A stretch of DNA of 8,055 nucleotides from Armatimonadota bacterium (GTDB taxonomy: Bacteria > Sysuimicrobiota > Sysuimicrobiia > Sysuimicrobiales > Kaftiobacteriaceae), in the NCBI GenBank assembly GCA_020028535.1, contig JAIBHM010000078.1, positions 1 to 8,055 of the forward strand. The letters are read 5' to 3'. Shown piece by piece: positions 1 to 4,536 of this stretch (the stretch's first letter is position 1; each line of letters starts with the position of its first letter). The position numbers and the translations under genes are program-made. The notes under the pieces are model-generated. The model was not told the origin of the DNA and made no database searches. It saw only the letters and a list, made by a program, of their open reading frames with translations.

Positions 1-1
1 G

Positions 2-82
2 CAGACCTGGGTGTTCGGGGGGACGCCGAAGGTCGTCGGACACGCGCAGAACATCTTTGATACGGTCATCAACTGGACGTGA
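2..82 (+). CDS. C-terminal fragment of an unrecognised protein, 5' end outside window
   Basis: The plus strand is open from base 2 to a TGA at 80-82 and gives 26 residues beginning QTWVFGGTPKVVGHA and ending FDTVINWT. The codons look like a genuine high-GC coding end: a glycine-rich turn followed by an amphipathic helix. I do not recognise the family from so short a piece. It converges on gatA with 46 bases between the two stop codons. I see no hairpin-plus-T-run terminator in that gap, so the two transcripts may overlap. It is the only gene on the plus strand and is the reason gatB does not directly follow gatA here. Confidence 0.5.
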   Translation, partial: QTWVFGGTPKVVGHAQNIFDTVINWT

Positions 83-128
83 ATCTCCAGGCCGATGACG
101 ACCTCGTATTCCACCATCGCCTTCGCCG

Positions 129-1709
129 TCATGATCGCCGCCTCGGCTTCGCCCGGGACCGTTTTGCTCGGGACTGTTTTGCGCTCCGCCGCGCCGGCTT
201 CCCTGGCGGCTTCCCTGCGGAACTCGTTCCGGATCGAGTTGCCGGCGGCTTCGTCGCCCCATCAAGCGGCGGCCGGCGCACATGCCACTGCGTCGCCTGT
301 TCGTAGGCGTGCGCTGCCCGCAGGACCGTGGGCTCGTCGAAGGGACGGCCGATCAGCTGCAGCCCGATGGGCAGACCGTCCGCGAACCCGCAGGGAATCG
401 AGATACCCGGCAGGCCGGCCAGGTTGACCGGAATCGTGTAGACGTCGGCCAGATACATCTGCAGCGGATCCTCGACCTTCTCGCCAAGACGGAACGGCAC
501 CGTCGGCGAGGTGGGCATCAGAATCAGGTCCACCCGCTCGAACGCGTGCAGGAAGTCGCGCCGCACCAGTGTGCGCGCGCGCTGGGCCTTCAAGAAGAAG
601 CCCTCATAGTAGCCCGCGGAGAGCGCGTACGTCCCGAGCATGATCCGCCGCTTCACCTCGGGGCCAAAACCCTCGCGGCGAGTCTTCGTGTACATCGAGT
701 AGAGGTCGGTGGAAGCGGCGCGCAAACCGTACCGGACGCCGTCGTAGCGGGCCAGATTCGTGCTCGCTTCCGACGTCGCGATCAGATAGTAGGTCGGCAG
801 AGCGTAAGAAATCGTGGGAAGGGAAACGTCTACCAGCTCGGCGCCCTGCTTTTCCAGGACCCGCGACGCCGTGCTGACGGCGTGGCGTACATCGGCCTGG
901 AGTCCCTCTCCGAATGCCTCGGCCGCGATGCCGATGCGGAGCTTTCGCACGCCGCCGTTCAGCGCTTCCTTATATAGAGGCACCGGTAGGTCCGCGGAGG
1001 TGGAGTCCCGCACATCGCGGCCCGCCAGCACCTGCAGCAGCAGCGCGGCGTCGCCGGCCGTTTTGGTCATCGGACCGATCTGGTCGAGCGAGGACGCGAA
1101 CGCGACGAGGCCATACCGGGACACCCGGCCGTACGTCGGCTTCAACCCGACAATCCCGCAGAACCCGGCCGGCTGCCGGATCGAGCCGCCGGTATCGGTC
1201 CCCAGGGCCACCGGCGCGAGCGAGGCGGCGACCGCTGCCGCCGATCCTCCGCTGCTCCCTCCGGGCACGCGCGAGACATCCCACGGGTTGCGGGTCGGGC
1301 CGAATGCGGAGTTCTCCGTGGACGAGCCCATCGCAAACTCATCCATGTTGGTCTTGCCGATGATGACCGCGCCGGCCTCGCGCAGCCGCGTGACCACGTA
1401 CGCATCGTACGGCGGGACCCAGCCGTCGAGGATCCGGGATCCACACGTGGTGGGGAAGTCGGTCGTGCAGATGACATCCTTCACCGCGACGGGCAGGCCG
1501 GCCAGCGGAGGAAGGTTTCCGCCCCGGGCGTAGCGTGTGTCCCAGGCGCGGGCCGTCTGCATGACCCGCTCGGCGTCCAACCAGAGGAAGGCGTGGAGCT
1601 GCGGATCCAGGCGCTCGATTCTGTCCAGATATGCGCGGGCAAGCTCGCTCGGCGCGATCCGCTTCCGGCGCAGATCGGTGAGCAGTTCGGTGGCGGGGCG
1701 CTCGATCAG
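129..1709 (-). CDS. gatA: GatA, Asp-tRNA(Asn)/Glu-tRNA(Gln) amidotransferase subunit A, with CTG start and basic C-terminal tail
   Basis: This is the glutaminase subunit of the GatCAB complex. It releases ammonia from glutamine or asparagine, and the ammonia is channelled to GatB to amidate Glu-tRNA(Gln) or Asp-tRNA(Asn). With the CTG at 1709 as start the product is 526 residues. The amidase signature is clear: catalytic Lys77 in VAVKD, the GGSSGGSAAA loop with the cis-Ser at 152, and nucleophile Ser176 in TDTGGSIRQPA. Each is two residues before the S. aureus GatA triad (79/154/178), which supports this start. No ATG, GTG or TTG occurs between the preceding in-frame stop and TTG 1580. Starting at TTG would remove the conserved helix with LLTDLRRKRIAPSELA and ERLDPQLHAF. 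The last family-typical residues are YEQATQWHVRRPPL, followed by a 44-residue tail with 15 Lys/Arg and one acidic residue. The gene overlaps gatC by four bases (CTGA). Family assignment is very secure; the start is inferred. Confidence 0.95.
   Translation of the reverse strand: MIERPATELLTDLRRKRIAPSELARAYLDRIERLDPQLHAFLWLDAERVMQTARAWDTRYARGGNLPPLAGLPVAVKDVICTTDFPTTCGSRILDGWVPPYDAYVVTRLREAGAVIIGKTNMDEFAMGSSTENSAFGPTRNPWDVSRVPGGSSGGSAAAVAASLAPVALGTDTGGSIRQPAGFCGIVGLKPTYGRVSRYGLVAFASSLDQIGPMTKTAGDAALLLQVLAGRDVRDSTSADLPVPLYKEALNGGVRKLRIGIAAEAFGEGLQADVRHAVSTASRVLEKQGAELVDVSLPTISYALPTYYLIATSEASTNLARYDGVRYGLRAASTDLYSMYTKTRREGFGPEVKRRIMLGTYALSAGYYEGFFLKAQRARTLVRRDFLHAFERVDLILMPTSPTVPFRLGEKVEDPLQMYLADVYTIPVNLAGLPGISIPCGFADGLPIGLQLIGRPFDEPTVLRAAHAYEQATQWHVRRPPLDGATKPPATRSGTSSAGKPPGKPARRSAKQSRAKRSRAKPRRRS
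151..180. repeat. 15-bp tandem repeat, two copies, inside the gatA tail
   Basis: Two adjacent 15-base units, gcccgggaccgtttt (151-165) and gctcgggactgtttt (166-180), differ at two positions. On the minus strand they encode the repeated basic tail peptide (S)RAKRSRAK. This looks like growth of a low-complexity tail by slippage or small duplications. Confidence 0.7.
196..219. repeat. 12-bp tandem repeat, two copies, inside the gatA tail
   Basis: The unit ggcttccctggc (196-207) is followed directly by ggcttccctgcg (208-219); the first ten bases are identical. It encodes the GKPPGKPA part of the GatA tail on the minus strand. Together with the repeat at 151-180 it shows that much of the tail is made of short duplications. 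Confidence 0.6.
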
Positions 1710-1721
1710 GGCTGCGGCTCC
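1706..1721 (-). promoter_or_regulatory. gatA: gatA translation start: Shine-Dalgarno plus CTG overlapping the gatC stop
   Basis: On the minus strand GGAG (1721-1718) is followed by eight bases and then CTG (1709-1707). The TG of this codon is the start of the gatC stop TGA (1708-1706). Shine-Dalgarno strength and spacing are normal, and the CTGA overlap mimics the common ATGA/GTGA coupling overlap. This is why I place the gatA start here although CTG is a rare initiator. Confidence 0.65.
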
Positions 1722-2008
1722 GTCTCGATGACCGGCGGGACTTTGAAGAACCCACCGTCTTGCTCCGGCGCGTCCGCCAGGGCTGCCTCACGCGGGAGGC
1801 ACGGGCCGCTGCGATCCTCACGCACCACGTTTGCCATCTCGATGACGTGAGACGTAGGCTCGACGTCCTCGGTGTCGAGCTCGCCGAGCTTGGCAAAGTA
1901 CTCCAGCAGGGCCGACAGCTGGCGGGTGAAGCGGTCGCGTTCCTCGTCGGAGAGTTCCAGGCGGGCCAGACGCGCGACGTGGTCGACGATGGTGCGGTCA
2001 ATGCTCAC
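1706..2008 (-). CDS. gatC: GatC, Asp-tRNA(Asn)/Glu-tRNA(Gln) amidotransferase subunit C
   Basis: The product has 100 residues, the usual size for GatC, the small subunit that wraps around GatA and helps hold GatA and GatB together. Family features are the N-terminal helix VDHVARLARLELSDEE, the middle LLEYFAKLGELDTEDVEPTSHV and the C-terminal GGFFKVPPVIE. The start is GTG at 2008, whose last two bases open the vapC stop (GTGA overlap). I see no Shine-Dalgarno sequence 5 to 12 bases upstream, so initiation probably depends on ribosomes finishing vapC. The stop overlaps the gatA CTG. A diverged, broken copy of the first 56 codons lies upstream at 2774-2940. Confidence 0.95.
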   Translation of the reverse strand: MSIDRTIVDHVARLARLELSDEERDRFTRQLSALLEYFAKLGELDTEDVEPTSHVIEMANVVREDRSGPCLPREAALADAPEQDGGFFKVPPVIETEPQP

Positions 2009-2010
2009 GG
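1842..2010. repeat. Duplicated segment, intact-gatC copy (partner 2774-2942)
   Basis: These 169 bases align without gaps to 2774-2942 at a constant offset of 932. I counted 23 mismatches by hand, about 86 % identity. The segment runs from two bases before the gatC GTG start to codon 56 and is in direct orientation. The bases between the two copies hold the vapBC module and its promoter. Confidence 0.9.
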
Positions 2011-2418
2011 GACGATTGTAAACCGCTTGCCCCTGCGAAGTCGATAGACGCTGAAATCACGGCGGTCGAGCGTAAATATGCGGTCGATCCCTTCGCGGGC
2101 TGCCACATGAACCAGTGATGCGTCGGCCAACTCCATTGGTAGATCCCGATATTTTCGCATCAGGACTCGGATGGCCGGAACGTCGCCGGCCTCAAGAGAG
2201 AGCACGTGCAATTCTGCCCGTTCGATCATCTCCAGGACGCCATCCTGGGCATCGAACGAAAACCCTAGTAAATACGTCGCTTCGGTGACAACCGGCCAGG
2301 TGGTGGAGAGCGCCGAGGTCGTTCGCCGCAAGACACGAACACAATCCGCGTGAGCCGCGTCGCTCCTATTCAGGATGGCGACCAACGGCCCGGCATCGGC
2401 CAGGAGGGTTGATGTCAC
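2005..2418 (-). CDS. vapC: VapC-like PIN-domain toxin, predicted ribonuclease
   Basis: The protein has 137 residues and the typical PIN layout of acidic metal ligands: Asp8 in LLADAGPLVAIL, Glu46 in VVTEATYLL, Asp99 in MELADASLVHVA, and Asp118/Asp121 in FTLDRRDFSVYR. Such enzymes are Mg-dependent RNases; characterised VapC proteins cut tRNA or rRNA and are inhibited by the partner encoded just upstream. The start is GTG at 2418 because it follows AAGGA (2430-2426) by seven bases and overlaps the vapB stop as GTGA; the longer open frame to 2688 only shadows vapB. Its own TGA overlaps the gatC GTG. Base composition is somewhat lower in GC than the transporter genes. The family call is secure; the RNA target is unknown. 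Confidence 0.9.
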   Translation of the reverse strand: MTSTLLADAGPLVAILNRSDAAHADCVRVLRRTTSALSTTWPVVTEATYLLGFSFDAQDGVLEMIERAELHVLSLEAGDVPAIRVLMRKYRDLPMELADASLVHVAAREGIDRIFTLDRRDFSVYRLRRGKRFTIVP

Positions 2419-2681
2419 TTTCGGTTCCTTCGGCCGGCGAAGAGTTCCCTGAGGTACTCTTCGGATCGGGACGCCAGGTCGGCCGGACCGCCTGCGGAGA
2501 CTCCGACCAGATCCTTGATCCGGTGATACAGAGACCGACCGGCCGCAGGCTCGGAAGTCTGCTCCGTCAATCTCAGCAGGGCTTCGCGGATCACCTGGGA
2601 CTTCGAGCGTCCCGTGCGCCGCGCGATCCTGCGCAGCATGCGCTCCGTCTTCGGATCCAAACGCACGCTCGTCGGCATCAT
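2415..2681 (-). CDS. vapB: Ribbon-helix-helix (CopG/VapB-like) antitoxin
   Basis: The product has 88 residues from the first ATG of an ATGATG pair at 2681 (the second at 2678 is equally possible). The N-terminus PTSVRLDPKTERMLRRIA is the RHH beta strand plus first helix, and RTGRSKSQVIREALLRL is the turn and second helix. The remaining 45 residues are charged and presumably bind and inhibit the PIN toxin. GGGAG (2692-2688) lies six bases before the first ATG. An alternative ATG at 2732 is unlikely because translation would run through the palindromic operator. The stop overlaps the vapC start, so antitoxin and toxin are coupled. The family likely binds 2701-2723 to repress its own operon. Confidence 0.85.
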   Translation of the reverse strand: MMPTSVRLDPKTERMLRRIARRTGRSKSQVIREALLRLTEQTSEPAAGRSLYHRIKDLVGVSAGGPADLASRSEEYLRELFAGRRNRK

Positions 2682-2700
2682 CCGCCACTCCCGAAGCCTC

Positions 2701-2723
2701 TGTAGTACATTTAATGTACTACA
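2701..2723. promoter_or_regulatory. Perfect palindromic operator upstream of vapBC
   Basis: TGTAGTACAT (2701-2710) and ATGTACTACA (2714-2723) are exact inverted complements separated by three bases. It lies 20 bases before the vapB ATG, overlaps the likely -10 element and is the most AT-rich stretch nearby. This is where an RHH antitoxin or its toxin complex would bind for autoregulation. Seen directly as a palindrome; the operator role is inferred. Confidence 0.75.
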
Positions 2724-2742
2724 ACTGGCCATACCCGATCAA
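2713..2742 (-). promoter_or_regulatory. Possible promoter of the vapBC-gatCA operon
   Basis: On the minus strand TTGATC (2742-2737) and TACATT (2718-2713) are separated by 18 bases, each matching the sigma-70 hexamers at four of six positions. The -10 lies inside the palindrome, so a bound repressor would block it. A start near 2706 would leave a leader of about 25 bases that includes the GGGAG ribosome site. The match is moderate. Confidence 0.4.
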
Positions 2743-2773
2743 TAGCCCACGTAAGCTAAAGGCCCCAGCAACC

Positions 2774-2940
2774 ATGACGTGAGACGCGGGCTCGACGTCG
2801 TCCGTGTCGAGCTCGCTGAGCTTCGCGAAGTACTCCAGCAAATCCGACAGCTGGCGGGTGAAGCGGTTACGCGCTTCGTCAGAGAGCTCCAGGCGGCCCA
2901 GTCACGCGACGTGGTCGACGATGGCGCGGTCAGTCCTCAC
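2774..2940 (-). pseudogene. Truncated and interrupted gatC copy (codons 1-56)
   Basis: Reading from GTG 2940 gives MRTDRAIVDHVA, then an in-frame TGA (2904-2902) where intact gatC has Arg13, then LGRLELSDEARNRFTRQL and the rest of the frame as far as EPASHVM. It matches GatC residues 1-56 with 12 differences including the stop. After codon 56 the match ends abruptly and the sequence becomes the AT-richer leader of vapBC. The start overlaps the last 11 bases of the RelE-like gene, much as intact gatC overlaps vapC. The copy lacks the second half of GatC and cannot encode a working subunit. It is best read as the stump of an older gatC left when the vapBC segment was inserted. Confidence 0.9.
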
Positions 2941-3193
2941 GGTACACCTCGCGACGATGGCCGATCTTCACAATGGTCACTTCGTGCGCGCCGTCGTCGA
3001 TCTGATAGACCACTCGGTAGCTCCCCTGCCGAACACGATACTTGTCTTCGCCCGAGAGTTTCTCGGACCCCGGCGGCCTTGGGTCGGCAGCCAGCGCCAG
3101 GATCCGTTCCACAACTCGCTGCCGGTCTTTCCGGGAAATGGCCTCAAGTTCTTTGACCGCCGACGGCTTGATGAGAAGGTTATAGCCGTCCAC
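2930..3193 (-). CDS. relE: RelE/ParE-superfamily toxin
   Basis: The product has 87 residues, typical for RelE-like toxins, which cut mRNA in the ribosomal A site. It opens with the YNLLIKPSAVKELEAI strand-helix. The core DPRPPGSEKLSGEDKYRVRQ and GSYRVVYQID follow at about residues 38-66, and the end is VKIGHRREVYRED. Basic residues Arg53, Arg55, Arg60, Arg80 and Arg81 with Tyr84 fit the positively charged active surface of the RelE type; I cannot assign exact catalytic residues. The start is GTG 3193, which overlaps the antitoxin stop by 14 bases. The nearest ribosome site, GAGGA (3201-3197), is only three bases away and lies in a hairpin. Its 3' end overlaps the start of the gatC relic. Intact and probably functional. 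Confidence 0.88.
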   Translation of the reverse strand: MDGYNLLIKPSAVKELEAISRKDRQRVVERILALAADPRPPGSEKLSGEDKYRVRQGSYRVVYQIDDGAHEVTIVKIGHRREVYRED

Positions 3194-3407
3194 GCTTCCT
3201 CAGATCTCTGAGGACGGCCTCGAACGACAGGCTCGGCTCTTTCGCCCTCGCCCTGAACGCCGCAAGATCATCCGCATCTTCGTGCAACCGCAGGCGCACC
3301 GCGTCGTTCACAATGTCGGAAACGGACTGATCCGTTTCGGCCGCTTTGAGCTTGAGCGCCCGATGCAGGTCAGGACTGAGGTAGATTGTTGCGCGCTTTT
3401 GCTTCAT
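3180..3407 (-). CDS. relB: Ribbon-helix-helix (RelB/CopG-like) antitoxin
   Basis: The product has 75 residues from ATG 3407. MKQKRATIYLSPDLHRALKL is an RHH strand plus first helix, and the following TDQSVSDIVNDAVRLRL is the turn and second helix. An acidic linker (HEDADDLAAFRARAKE) and a basic end (LRDLRKRGRL) complete it and would wrap the toxin. The upstream in-frame ATG 3419 lies in the -10 hexamer of the promoter, so 3407 is preferred. No Shine-Dalgarno sequence precedes it, and the predicted transcription start lies at or next to the ATG, suggesting a leaderless mRNA. The stop TAA (3182-3180) lies inside the toxin gene. It is paired with the RelE-like toxin and probably autorepresses through 3406-3435. 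Confidence 0.85.
   Translation of the reverse strand: MKQKRATIYLSPDLHRALKLKAAETDQSVSDIVNDAVRLRLHEDADDLAAFRARAKEPSLSFEAVLRDLRKRGRL
3197..3214 (-). promoter_or_regulatory. Hairpin enclosing the RelE-like toxin ribosome site
   Basis: TCCTCAGA (3197-3204) and TCTGAGGA (3207-3214) are perfect inverted complements. In the minus-strand mRNA the 3' arm carries GAGGA, the toxin Shine-Dalgarno sequence, three bases before GTG 3193. The tight centre would open to a seven-pair stem with a four-base loop. It lies in the antitoxin 3' coding end, so ribosomes translating the antitoxin would open it. The inverted repeat is seen; the coupling role is inferred. Confidence 0.5.
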
Positions 3408-3435
3408 GACGTAAAGCATAACGCTTTAGCGTCAT
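3406..3435. promoter_or_regulatory. Imperfect palindromic operator of the relBE-like module
   Basis: ATGACGTAAAGC (3406-3417) and GCTTTAGCGTCAT (3423-3435) are inverted complements apart from one extra base in the right arm, with a five-base centre. A smaller exact repeat, ACGCT-TT-AGCGT (3421-3432), is nested in it. The palindrome covers the -10 hexamer, most of the promoter spacer and the antitoxin start codon, as expected for autorepression by an RHH antitoxin. Confidence 0.6.
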
Positions 3436-3443
3436 GGCGTCAA
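3415..3443 (-). promoter_or_regulatory. Sigma-70-type promoter of the relBE-like module
   Basis: TTGACG (3443-3438, five of six consensus bases), an exact 17-base spacer and TATGCT (3420-3415, four of six) form a good promoter on the minus strand. It begins 15 bases beyond the dppC stop, so the toxin-antitoxin island need not rely on the transporter promoter. Initiation seven to eight bases after the -10 would fall at the antitoxin ATG (3407). Confidence 0.65.
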
Positions 3444-3457
3444 GACGTTACGAGGGA

Positions 3458-4534
3458 TCAGCTGCTGCCGCGGAGGCGCGGGTCGAGGATGTCGCGGAAG
3501 GCGTCGCCCAGCAGGTTCCACCCGAGCACGAACAGGAAGATCGCCGCCCCGGGGAAGATCACGACATACCAGTAGGCAAAGGGATTACCGGGGGCGCCGA
3601 GGATCCAGTTCCGGGATAGGTTGATCAGCATTCCCCAGTCCGCGTAGCCGACTTCGGCCCCCAGCCCAAGGAAGCTCAACGCGGCGGCGGTCAGGACGAT
3701 CAGGCCGACGTCCAGCGAGCCGAAGACCAGGAACGGGTAGATGGCGTTGGGGATGATGTGCCGGAAGATGATGCGAAAGTCGTTGCCCCCCAACGCCCGT
3801 GCGGCCTCGACGAAATCCCGGCTCCGAATGCCCAGGATGTCGCCGCGCAGCAGCCGGGCATAGACCGGCCAGTTCACAATCGCGATGGCGATCATCACGT
3901 TGTCCAGGCTGCGGCCGAGGACGGCAACAACCACCACCGCCAGCACGAGCCCAGGGAATGCCAGGAAAACGTCTGTGAGACGCATGATGATTTCGTCGAG
4001 CCGCCCGCCGTAGTAGCCTGAGATCCCCCCGAGAAACAGCCCGATGACGACCGAGATGGCGATCACGGTGATGGAGACGCGGAAGGCCGTGCGCGTGCCC
4101 CAGATGATGCCGTAATAGATGTCGTACTGCCCTTCCGTCGTCCCGAAGGGGTGCCGTACCTGCGGCGGTTTGGGATCGCTGCTGAACCCTTCTTGTGGGA
4201 TCAGGTAAGCGTCGCGCGAGGTAGCAGGCGGGGGTGCCAGAATCGGCGCCAGTGCCGCGATCGCGACAAACAGCACGATAATCGAGAATCCCGCCACCGA
4301 CAACGGGTTTCTGCGCATCCGCCTGGTGAAGTCCGAAGGAATCGTCCAGAAGGCGATGACAAACAGCGCCAGCAGGATGAACTCAGCAATGGCCAGCGGG
4401 TAGCGCAGCACACGGTCGCGGGTGGCCGGCAGGACGAGCGCCGCCGCAAAGCACGCCGCCACAATGCCCGCCAGCGGCAGCAGGCGCGTCCGGTTCACCT
4501 GGACACCGCGCACCGCCGCGCTGAGCAGTCCCAT
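3458..4534 (-). CDS. dppC: Peptide ABC transporter permease, DppC/OppC type, with extended N-terminus
   Basis: This 358-residue inner-membrane subunit forms the transport channel with the DppB-like permease. The BPD-type permease core runs from about residue 145 to the end, with the ATPase-contacting EAA loop at about 239-262 (DFVEAARALGGNDFRIIFRH) and the family ending LGDAFRDILDPRLR. The usual DppC start region, a basic patch then RNPLSVAGFSIIVLFV, appears only at residue 74. Before it are two extra hydrophobic stretches (about 18-37 and 46-65), so the protein is some 60-70 residues longer than common DppC. The start is ATG 4534, two bases after the dppB TAA, with GAGG 11 bases upstream; the longer open frame to 4678 only shadows dppB. 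Substrate (di- or oligopeptide, or nickel) cannot be told. Confidence 0.9.
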   Translation of the reverse strand: MGLLSAAVRGVQVNRTRLLPLAGIVAACFAAALVLPATRDRVLRYPLAIAEFILLALFVIAFWTIPSDFTRRMRRNPLSVAGFSIIVLFVAIAALAPILAPPPATSRDAYLIPQEGFSSDPKPPQVRHPFGTTEGQYDIYYGIIWGTRTAFRVSITVIAISVVIGLFLGGISGYYGGRLDEIIMRLTDVFLAFPGLVLAVVVVAVLGRSLDNVMIAIAIVNWPVYARLLRGDILGIRSRDFVEAARALGGNDFRIIFRHIIPNAIYPFLVFGSLDVGLIVLTAAALSFLGLGAEVGYADWGMLINLSRNWILGAPGNPFAYWYVVIFPGAAIFLFVLGWNLLGDAFRDILDPRLRGSS

Positions 4535-4536
4535 GG

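Noticed and set aside
79..427. Plus-strand open frames at 79-306 (GTG overlapping the upstream TGA) and 95-427
   Set aside because: They lie almost wholly antisense to gatA, have biased arginine/proline-rich compositions typical of shadow frames in high-GC DNA, and match no family. The GTGA overlap at 79 appears to be chance.
814..1533. 239-codon plus-strand open frame antisense to gatA
   Set aside because: Shadow of gatA codon structure; low-complexity Ser/Arg/Pro content and no ribosome site or recognisable motif.
2419..2688. Longer N-terminus of the PIN protein back to 2688
   Set aside because: The added sequence is the vapB gene read in another frame; GTG 2418 has a ribosome site and gives a normal PIN length.
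2902..2904. TGA in the gatC copy as a recoded codon (Trp or selenocysteine)
   Set aside because: TGA ends vapB, vapC, gatC, gatA, relE and dppC in this window, the position is Arg in intact gatC, and the copy is truncated anyway, so it is a normal nonsense mutation.
2779..3211. Plus-strand open frames across the gatC relic and RelE-like gene
   Set aside because: They are antisense to clearly recognisable minus-strand sequence and share no family features. The similarity of 2779-2940 to 1846-2008 is explained by the gatC duplication.
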